This document shows, one piece after another, positions 56,445-64,000 of a stretch of 64,000 nucleotides of DNA (positions are counted from its first letter, which is position 1; each line of letters begins with the position of its first letter). Both the position numbers and the translations under genes were made by a program. The DNA comes from Asterias rubens. Lineage: Eukaryota; Echinodermata; Asteroidea; Forcipulatida; Asteriidae. Location: NCBI RefSeq assembly GCF_902459465.1, contig NC_047066.1, positions 22,137,047-22,201,046 of the forward strand. Reading direction: 5' to 3'. A model generated the notes under the pieces. It saw nothing but the letters and a program-made list of their open reading frames with translations, had not been told where the DNA came from and did no database searches.

Positions 56445-56615
56445 TCATTTTTAAAAGGGCAAGGGCACCATGGCATTTTCTCCTTGGTAAAGGGCACCCT
56501 ATGAGGAAATTGTAAATTTCTACTGAAGCATTTCAAGAGCACCAAGGCAATGACCAGGGGGCACGGAGGCAATCGCCTTTGTTGCCTTTGTGAGGTATTC
56601 CATTACCAGGCCTGT
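56445..56615 (-). repeat. GCCTTGGTGCCC repeat family member
   Basis: CAAGGGCACCATGGCATTTT, CTTGGTAAAGGGCACCCTAT and GGGCACGGAGGCAATCGCC, the inverted form of the copies at 7,335 and 62,965. Confidence 0.6.
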
Positions 56616-57137
56616 AAGTTGATAATTGATGATAATGATGATCTTGTTAGTTGTTCTGTTTCAAAGGGCCCATGTGAGGATTGAGCTCAACTAGGCCTAT
56701 GACATCTTGCAAATCTCCTTCTTTAAGATGCTTCAAGATGGTTCAGCATATGAGACTTCTCAAGGGTGCAAGATCTTATTAACCAACCATCTAGTGTCAA
56801 GGGTTGCTCGCCACTACAGATCACCAAGTTCATCTCATATTAGTCAAGTCTAAAAATTTATTTTAATAAATTTTCTTCCAAATTTTCGTCCCATTTGATC
56901 TATCTTATTGTAAGTATTTTGGCTGGCAACCTATTTTTGCTAAGCAAGAGTTGTCTGTGCTTAGCAAGTTTTCGTGCTTATAAGTCCCATTCCCTCAACA
57001 TGGGTCTTTACTGAGAACACCATCTTGGATCAGACAGCCATTACAGTCTCATCTACAGAGAAACCATCCAATCATTAAATCTCGTCATTATTTCGCCCAC
57101 AAGCAAGACATCCTTTGGCGTATCCAAGAGCTCTTTT

Positions 57138-58795
57138 GTGGTCCCTGAACCAGCATCACTCGGGAGTCAAAGAAATCGTCATCCAGTCCACCAAGTTGGA
57201 TCTCAAGCACCAGGAAAAGTTTCCTGCCAGTTCAATGTATCATTTACCTTGCAACTCTTAGATCCAAGTTGTAATACGGCTTCCAGGTCAGATGAAATAA
57301 CAAGCAAACTACCATGGGAGGGTGGTCACGAGGTGATGTCCCAGTTAATCATCCTTAGAAATAAAATCTTCATGGAACAAAAAGAAGCGAAGGTCATTCT
57401 TCTTCATAAAAACGGCGACATAGTGGACATCAAGATTTACAGACCCATCAGTCTTTTATCTCATCTCTACAAAATTCTCACAAAGATCACACAAAGAATG
57501 ATTAAGACAGTTTTAGATGAGCATCAACCAAGAGAACAGGCTGGGTTCAGAAAAGGCTTCTCAACATCAGATCATTTATATATTCACTCAATCAACTCAT
57601 TGAAAAAATAAACGAACGTCAACTGGACTTTTGCATAGTATGATTGATTGGTTTTGACAAGGTATTCGACTCTGTGGAACACAAATAATTGTTTCAAGCT
57701 CTGAGGAAAATAGACATCAGTCAAGGATAGTTTCTGGAATATACTGAAGCAACAGTAAGGATTAATACTGACAAAGAAGTTTGTATTGACAGAGGAGTAA
57801 GGCAAGGGGACCCAATCACCCAAAATATTCACTGCGATGTTGAAAGAGGTTTTCAAGAACGCGTCACTGGATGAGAATGTACATCATCGATGGAGAAATG
57901 TTGACAGATCTTATCTGTGCTTTGCAGATGATGTGACCCAGCTAGCACACCCACATTGGCCCAGACTTGGGCCAGGCCTGGCATTATATGGCATGGACTG
58001 GCCCAGCTGATGCCACCTCTGGGCTGCACCTAGCCCAGTGGTGGCATCAGTCATACTCCAGTCGAGTCAAGTCACCTCTTCCAAGAATTACTTAGAAGCT
58101 CAATTAAATGAAGTCAACAGCAAAAATAAAGACATAGGGTTGAAGGTGGACAAGGGAAACATGACCAACTTCAATACAGATGACATAATAACAGTGGTGG
58201 ACCAAGCGATCAGAAGGGTCAATGAATTCAAATACTGTGCCAAACAGTAAAAATGAACGACAACACAAAAGATGACGTGTCAACTAGGATTAAGGCAGGG
58301 TGGAGCTCCTTTTCAACGATACAGAGAAATACTTGGTGATAAGAAAAAAACCTACATGTATGACACTGAGGAGAAAAGTTTATGATCAGTGTGCGCTACC
58401 AACAGTAACTTGTGGAGCAGAAACATGGACAACAAGAAAGCTGATTGAACGTAAACTCCGCAAGGCACACAGAGCAAAGGAGAGACAAATGCTACACATT
58501 TCAATTAGAGACAGGATAAAATGCACAAAAGTACAACAGAAAACTGGAGTAAGAGACGAAATAAGGACATGGGTTGGACACACTGCCTGAAGAAATGACA
58601 ATAGATGGACAACAAGAATAATGGACTGGCAACCAAGGACAGGGAAAAGGAAAAGAGGCAGACAGAGAAGAAGATGGATAGATCACATCAGGGTATATGC
58701 AGGAACAACATGGACAATAACTACAAGAAATAGAAATGAATGGCATTTACATGAGGAGGGCTACATTTTACACTGGATGAACACAGCCTAAATGA
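57138..58795 (+). pseudogene. Degenerate RTE-like LINE (reverse transcriptase and 3' end)
   Basis: Pieces in order: IYRPISLLSHLYKILTKI, HQPREQAGFRKGFSTSDHL, a damaged FDKVFDSVEH, RGVRQGDPITPKIF, YLCFADDVTQ (catalytic FADDV), then VYDQCALPTVTCGAETWTTR, KERQMLHISIRDRIKC and a terminal W..RTGKRKRGRQ segment. Several frameshifts and stops inactivate it. It ends in ATGATGATGATA, the short repeat tail usual for RTE elements. A foreign hairpin lies at 57,945-58,060. Clade assignment is by motif memory only. Confidence 0.8.
57945..58060. mobile_element. GGCCCAG-rich hairpin insertion in the RTE-like LINE
   Basis: CATTGGCCCAGACTTGGGCC and CTGATGCCACC ... GGTGGCATCAG arms around CTGGGCTGCACCTAGCCCAG. 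GC-rich, unlike the LINE, and placed directly after the FADDVTQ coding segment. Confidence 0.5.
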
Positions 58796-58854
58796 TGATG
58801 ATGATATATAAATTGGGATGTTTTTTAAACCTTAAACAAGCAATTGGATCACTA

Positions 58855-59965
58855 GTGGCTTTAGGGCAGCAAGATCCACGGTGGACATGATCTTCACCCT
58901 TCGACAACTGCAGGAGAAATGCCGTGAACAGAAGAGACCCCCGTATCTTGCCTTCGTCGACCTCACAAAGGCCTTCGACCTTGTCAGCAGAGATGGTCTC
59001 TTCAAGCTACTTGCAAAGATCGGCTGCCCGCCAAAACTTCTCAACATCCTGACATCTTTTCACGACAGTTCAGTCTGCGGGGGTTCAGTCTGCTGTGATG
59101 GAAAAACTTGAGAGGCCTTCCCAATCTGCAGCGGAGTGAAGCAGGGCTGTGTTCTTGCACTGACCCTCTTCGGAATTTTCTTCTCGCTTCTGCTGTCATT
59201 TGCATACGACTCATCCCATGAAGGCGTCTATCTACACTCAAGAGCTGACGGGAAACTCTTCAACCATGCCCGTCTGAGATCTAAGACCCAGTGTTCCAGT
59301 GTTCTTCTTAGGGAAATGCTATTTGCAGACGATGCTGCACTAGAGCATCCCACATCGAGACAGGGCTCCAGCAGTTGGTGGACAGGCTTTCCTACGCATG
59401 CAAGGAGTTTGCCCTCTCCATCAGCATCAAGAAGACCCATGTCATGGCCCGAGATGTTGAAACCGCACCCTCCATCTCTATTGGCAACACGACTATTGAC
59501 TGAGGGACTCCTTCAGGTACATCGGGTCAACAGTCTCCAGCAACCTGTCACTTGATGCAGAACTGAGCACCCGTCTTGCAGGGCCTCTGCAGCGATGGCC
59601 AGGCTGGCAAAGAGAGTGTGGCTTAGTAAGAACATAGCCGTGCGCACAAAACTGCAGGTCTACCAAGCATGCGTCAACAGCACTCTGCTATAGGGTAGTG
59701 AAGCCTGCCGTCGATTTCACAAAACTCTTCCTAACTTAGGATTAATCTTATGACTTAGGACAAGTCCCAACCATGCACTGTAGCATGCAGTCCTTAAGAT
59801 TAATCCTAAGTTAGGACGAGTTAACTCTTTGTGAAATCGACGGCTGGACCACCTACATCAGACAAGAAAAAAAGCTGAACAGCTTCCACTTGTGCTGCCT
59901 TTGCCACGTCTTGGGCATTACATGGCAGGAGAAAGTCACAAACAATAACGTCCTGGAATGGACTC
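58855..59965 (+). pseudogene. Second degenerate LINE with nested MITE
   Basis: STVDMIFTLRQLQEKCREQK, YLAFVDLTKAFDLVSRDGLF, GVKQGCVLALTLFGIFF, LLREMLFADDAAL (catalytic FADD), YACKEFALSISIKKTH and ACVNSTLLYG form the RT domain of a non-LTR retrotransposon. Stops at 59,109 and frameshifts later. The coding match is split at 59,708-59,843 by a hairpin MITE; across it, GSEA joins WTTYIRQEKKLNSFHL when one CTG is removed. Confidence 0.82.
59708..59843. mobile_element. Hairpin MITE, CTG-duplication family, copy 2, nested in LINE
   Basis: CCGTCGATTTCACAAA ... TTTGTGAAATCGACGG with CTAACTTAGGATTAATC-type inner repeats; flanked by CTG at 59,705-59,707 and 59,844-59,846. Excision with one CTG restores the LINE frame, proving both the insertion and the 3-bp duplication. 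Confidence 0.92.
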
Positions 59966-60499
59966 CACCAGCATGTTCGTCATGTTGAGCCAGCGCCACC
60001 TATGATTATTCCGACAATTGTAAAAATTCTTATTATTTCCATGAAGCTCTTCACATTCTCAAGACTCCTAGATTCTACCTAAGGTTTCCACAGAGACATC
60101 TTATTTATAGAGAAACCAGCCCCATAACAAGTAGGACAAATTTACTGACACAGAGACAAGTCTGATGTTTCGCTAAAACCTGGTGAATTCCATAACCCCC
60201 ACTGCATATCAGTGGGCACTCCAGTGAAAGAAAAGGCCCTTTAATTACATTGTGGGTAGAACTTTGTTCAAACAGACTTGCCTTAATTAGAAGATTTAAA
60301 AGAGAAACTACAAGCCTACTAGGTTCAATTGGAGAAAGACAAATATTTCAAGGCCCTGGAACTGCTGAGCCAGAAGAGAAAATGTCAATGCCTCTATTGC
60401 AAGACTTGAGAAATGCACCGAAGAGATTCGATGTGGATGCAACTGACCTTCCTGAAGATGATGATAAGAGAAAGTTCTTCTCTTCGGGTCATGTCAACA

Positions 60500-61135
60500 A
60501 ATAGCAAAGGCTTCATTGTTGATGCTCAGATCTCCCCCAATGCAAGATCGGAACTTAGGGGTTATTTTCGTTTCATCAATGACACTTCAACCACACATCA
60601 GCAACATCATTCGCAGGTGATCACTTCACATCAGGAATATTGGTAAGATTCTTGGACAAGAGTGCCACTGAAAAAGTAATTCATCCATTTGTTACTTCTC
60701 GTCTTGACAACGGCAATGCTCTTCTCTACAGTCATTAACAACTGAAGATCCTGTCTTCAACACCTCCAAATGCCAAAACACTGCAGCCCACATCACTGTT
60801 CTATCGCCTCCATTCTGAAACAACTTCACTGGCTCCCTATCTCTCAACGAATCATCTTCAAGCTGATGCTCATTGTCCACAAAGCTCTTAATGGCAAGGC
60901 TCCCCACTATATTTTTGAAGTGCTTCAAGTTAACACTCCATCAAGGAATCTCTGATGAAAAACCATGCTTCTCCTCATTGAACCCAAGTCTCGACACTCC
61001 TGGGGTGACAGGTCTTTTTCTTCAGCTGCGCCACGCATGTGGAACTCTCTGCCACCTTATCTTAGATCTTGTCTGTGTATCACATAAATCCCTTCTAAAA
61101 ACTTATCAAATGTCACAGGTTTAATTTAACTTAGT
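60500..61135 (+). pseudogene. CR1-like LINE 3' fragment
   Basis: Translated pieces match the end of CR1-type ORF2: LGVIF..S-like start near 60,555, HIRNIGKI, HPFVTSRLDNGNALLY, ILKQLHWLPISQRIIFKLML, VHKALNGKAPHYIFEVLQ, then GDRSFSSAAPRMWNSLPPYL. Frames change several times. Confidence 0.8.
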
Positions 61136-61228
61136 CAAGGACTAATTTAGTTGTGTCTGCTGTAGGGGTCTAACCAAAGGTTTTTATTGCCATTCATTTT
61201 TAGAGTGATAACCAAATGTTCCTTTTAA

Positions 61229-61562
61229 AGCCATTGGACACTTTCGGTAAACAGTATTGTCCAAAGGCCCACACTTCGTGTACCACAACTTATATATAAA
61301 ATAACAAACCTGTGAAAATTTAGGCTCAATCGGTAATCGGAGTCAGGAGAAAATAACGGGAAAACCCACCCTTGTTTCCGCACATTTCGCCATATCATGA
61401 CATGTGTTTACTATAATCCGTAATTCTCGTTGTCGAGAATTGATAACTGTTTTAATGTTCTCTCAAAAAGTAAAGCATTTCATGGAATAATATTTCAAGA
61501 GAAGTCTTTTACCATTACCTTCTGTAAACCCTGTAATTTATTTGTAAATCTGTGAACTTTTT
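61229..61562. mobile_element. TTAA-type MITE, second subfamily, right end lost
   Basis: AGCCATTGGACACTTTCGG after TTAA (61,225-61,228); nearly identical to 14,971-15,339 (GTCCAAAGGCCCACACTTCG), but the right terminus is replaced by unrelated sequence after about 61,562. Confidence 0.8.
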
Positions 61563-61859
61563 TTTCTTTCTGGAAATCGAGACCAGCTGGAGGTTTTGAA
61601 GCATTGTCTTGTCGCTCATAGTTTTACATTGGTTTGTACTTATACACCATAACTGTCTGGATTAGATCAATTTATTTAAGATTTAATATTTTGTTGTTGA
61701 AATCAAATCAAATTTCAGAAAAACATTTATACACTGTTTATTATTATAATTCAGTGCTGTATTATTCTGAGGTTAGAAATGTTGGAAAGAGCATTGTCGA
61801 CAAATCTAAGGTGGTTGTTTATCCCTTGAAATACTTTTCTATTTTGAGCTGTTGTACAG

Positions 61860-63421
61860 GTACATGACCATGGAGTGGTACGGTCAGGTTGATGTCTCGG
61901 TGTGAACTTCTGATGACTGTTGACTGTTGTGAGATAGATATTAGTCTCAATGTACCCGATAACAAGCAGAGGTAAGGGACTTTGTTTAAGGACTCTATTG
62001 GAAAATGTGCACGTTTATTGACGAGTGCTCAAAAATTAACACTGGACCCACAGTCCCAGGACCAGTGATTTTAGTGTCGGTCAGTAAACTTAACACCTTA
62101 TAAGCCTGCATCCGATTTCACGAAATGCTAGGATTAATCCTATCTCGAGTTAGGACAAGTAACTTGTCCTTACTTAGGATGGGTTCAATGCACCCTAATG
62201 TCTATGGATACGGAACTTAACTTGTCCTAAGATTAATCCTAATTTAGGAAGAGTTTGGTGAAGTCAGCGGCTGGTAGTGGTCTTGTGTTTTTTAATTGGA
62301 TAATAACAGGCTAGCTCATTGTGCAAAATCTTTGCAAGAAAATAGCTGACTGTGAGTCTAAACAAAATATGGAATGTGCGCTTAATTTCTCTTTTGCTGA
62401 AAATCAATTATAGAATTTCCTGTTAAACAAATGCTCAAATATTTATTATGGTGTTGGGTTGGTATTATCCTCTACTGTGACTAATTAGACCTCCAGTGAT
62501 TGATATTAACTGTCCTGACAATTAGGAAAAAGATGTCTCTTTTATAATGACAAAGTCATCATATATAAAGTAACATACCTATATTTAAAAGTAATTGTCT
62601 TCATTTTATATTTTTTTATTTGATGTTGCAGGTATACTAATTGCTTTGAAAGAACAAGCAGCTAGAATAGTGGACAAGACACTTGAAAGATTTACTCCGG
62701 GGAACACTTCTTGCAATCCATTTATTGGTAAGTTTTGATGCAATTAATTTTCTTGCATTCTCATCAGACCAAGAAAGAAGTAGGTTTCTGGGTAGCAATC
62801 ATTTGAAGTGGATCTGCTTTTAAATACAAGTAAATTGACAGAAATTGATGGGTACACATAAATCAATTCTGGGTGAACTTTGGCAAAATTGTTGTCATCA
62901 AAATGATATGTAGCCTACCCAGTAAGTTTCCCCTTGTGGTTTAATACTTGTATTTGAAAACAGACAGGCCTGATACTTCACGGAGGCAACGAAGGCGATT
63001 GCCTCCGTGTCCCCCGGTCATTGCCTTGGTGCCCCGCGAAATGCTACAGTACAAATTTGCAATTTCATCATAGGGTGCCCTTTACCAAGAAGAAAATGCC
63101 TTGGTGCCCTTGCCCTTCCAAAAACGAAGCATACAGCCCTGAACAGATATACTTCAAATGAATGCTACCCATAAACCTAGGTTTTTGTAAATAAAAGAAA
63201 GTGTTGTATAATCCCCTTATATTATGGTGACCCCCACGGCTGCGTGAGCGACTACCTTCAACACATCCTTGCACAATAGTCACATAAGTAACATACCTAT
63301 ATTCAAAAGTTAATCTTCATTTTACTTTGTTTTGTTTTATGTTTCAGGCATACTTATTGCTTTGAAAGCACATGGTGCTGGAGTAGTGGAGATGTTCCTC
63401 AGATCTGTTATAGAGGAATGA
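61860..63421 (+). CDS. Candidate three-exon gene, 63-aa protein of unknown function
   Basis: Exons 61,860-61,971 (ATG at 61,950; acceptor TTGTACAG, donor GTAAGG), 62,632-62,727 (acceptor GATGTTGCAG, donor GTAAGT) and 63,348-63,421 onward (acceptor ATGTTTCAG; stop TGA 63,419-63,421). All phases fit: MYPITSR, then G|ILIALKEQAARIVDKTL..., then G|ILIALKAHGAGVVEMFL.... An in-frame TAG precedes the ATG, so this is the first start. The second and third exons begin with the same motif ILIALK and arose by duplication. No signal peptide; amphipathic helices are likely. I recognise no family, and the transcript may include exons outside the window or be non-coding. Confidence 0.4.
62109..62270. mobile_element. 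Hairpin MITE, CTG-duplication family, copy 3
   Basis: ATCCGATTTCACGAAATGC at the left, GGTGAAGTCAGCGG at the right (more diverged arms), inner CTAGGATTAATCCTA and CCTTACTTAGGA words; flanked by CTG at 62,106-62,108 and 62,271-62,273. Confidence 0.75.
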
Positions 63422-63765
63422 AGATAGACAGACAAACAACACAGACAGCAACAGGAGAATGCACTGCACTCAGAAAGAACACATACTGCTTTTTGAGCCT
63501 TGATGACATCAACATTTTACATACTTGAAAGATTTACTCCAGAGAAGAATTCTTGCAATCCTTTAATTGGTAAGTCTTGAAGCAGTTAATTTTCTTGCGT
63601 TCTCATAAGACCAAGACAGTAGGTTTATGGGTAGCAAACATTTGAAGTGGATTTGCTTTTGAACACAAGTAATAAATGACAAGGTAAACTGATGGGTAGA
63701 ATACATTTTGGGTCAGCAATAACAGCTGCTCCCTAAAATGACTTCAGTGCCCAGTTTGTTTCCCT
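62560..63765 (+). repeat. Tandem duplication spanning an exon of the 63-aa candidate gene
   Basis: Copy 1 (about 62,565-62,900) and copy 2 (about 63,280-63,765) share AGTAACATACCTATATT, the T-rich acceptor, ATTGCTTTGAAAG, CTTGAAAGATTTACTCC, TTCTTGCAATCC.TTTA, ATTGGTAAGT and GGTAGCAA.CATTTGAAGTGG. Copy 2 has about 150 extra bases between the GTGGAG and CTTGAAAG parts, and the spacer holds a GCCTTGGTGCCC repeat. Confidence 0.85.
62965..63142 (+). repeat. GCCTTGGTGCCC repeat family member
   Basis: GAAGGCGATTGCCTCCGTG, ATTGCCTTGGTGCCCCGCG, AGGGTGCCCTTTACCAAG and AAGCATACAGCCCTG; sits in the intron between the second and third exons of the 63-aa candidate gene. Confidence 0.6.
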
Positions 63766-63801
63766 TGTGGTTTATTACGTGTATTTCTAACTTTATATTA
63801 A

Positions 63802-64000
63802 AGACACTGGACACTATTGGTAATTGTCAAAGACCAGTCTTCTCACTTGCTGTACCTCAACATATTCATAAAATAACAAACCTGTGAAAATTTGAGCTCA
63901 ATCGGACGTCAAAGTTGCGAGATAATAATGAAAGAAAAAACACCCTTGTCACACGAAGTTGTGTGCTTCATAATGCTTGATTTTGAGACCCCTTAATTCT
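63802..64000. mobile_element. TTAA-type MITE, cut by the window end
   Basis: AGACACTGGACACTATTGG after TTAA (63,798-63,801); continues with TTGAGCTCAATCGGACGTC and CACACGAAGTTGTGTGC to the window end. Confidence 0.8.

Overview
The window looks like nuclear DNA of a marine invertebrate deuterostome, most likely an echinoderm. This is an inference. The genes are split by GT-AG introns of hundreds to thousands of bases, there are no operons, and intergenic and intronic DNA is packed with palindromic MITEs, tRNA-derived SINEs, decayed non-LTR retrotransposons and very long minisatellites. The species cannot be read from the sequence.

Region 1 (590-18,560, + strand) is one complete, well-supported gene: an 11-coding-exon SEC14L2-like protein (432 aa; CRAL-TRIO N region, CRAL-TRIO lipid-binding domain, GOLD domain). 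Every junction has GT-AG signals and phases that match, and the N-terminus lines up with vertebrate SEC14L2. A Ser-rich insertion in exon 10 is encoded by 57 bases that look exactly like a small in-frame intron. The introns hold TTAA-flanked MITEs, tRNA-Leu-like SINEs, hairpin MITEs and a tandem series of Pol III B-box sequences.

Region 2 (18.6-30.1 kb) is mostly non-coding: probable 3' UTR, MITEs, a 33-36 bp and a 21 bp minisatellite with possible exons between them, a duplicated AT-rich block with repeated GAGGGCAG motifs, a CCCTAA-rich stretch and two opposed tRNA-like sequences.

Region 3 (30.1-35.7 kb) is a 33-bp minisatellite of about 169 units. Region 4 (35.7-45.7 kb) holds AT-rich duplicated DNA, an eight-copy array of a conserved 55-bp block with a period of about 130-155 bp, a LINE tail, a 15-bp minisatellite and several minus-strand exons of an unidentified gene, one of which has been duplicated and hit by a MITE. 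Region 5 (45.7-49.8 kb) is a second giant minisatellite (30 bp, about 137 units) that decays at its right edge.

Region 6 (49.8-61.6 kb) is intergenic DNA with a 390-bp palindrome and a graveyard of non-LTR retrotransposon fragments, one of which carries a MITE whose removal restores the reading frame. Region 7 (61.9-63.5 kb, + strand) has three phase-compatible exons that could encode a 63-aa protein with a duplicated exon; I do not recognise it and it may continue past the window.

The genes show no sign of acting together. The long open frames in the two big minisatellites follow from unit lengths divisible by three and are not annotated as genes.
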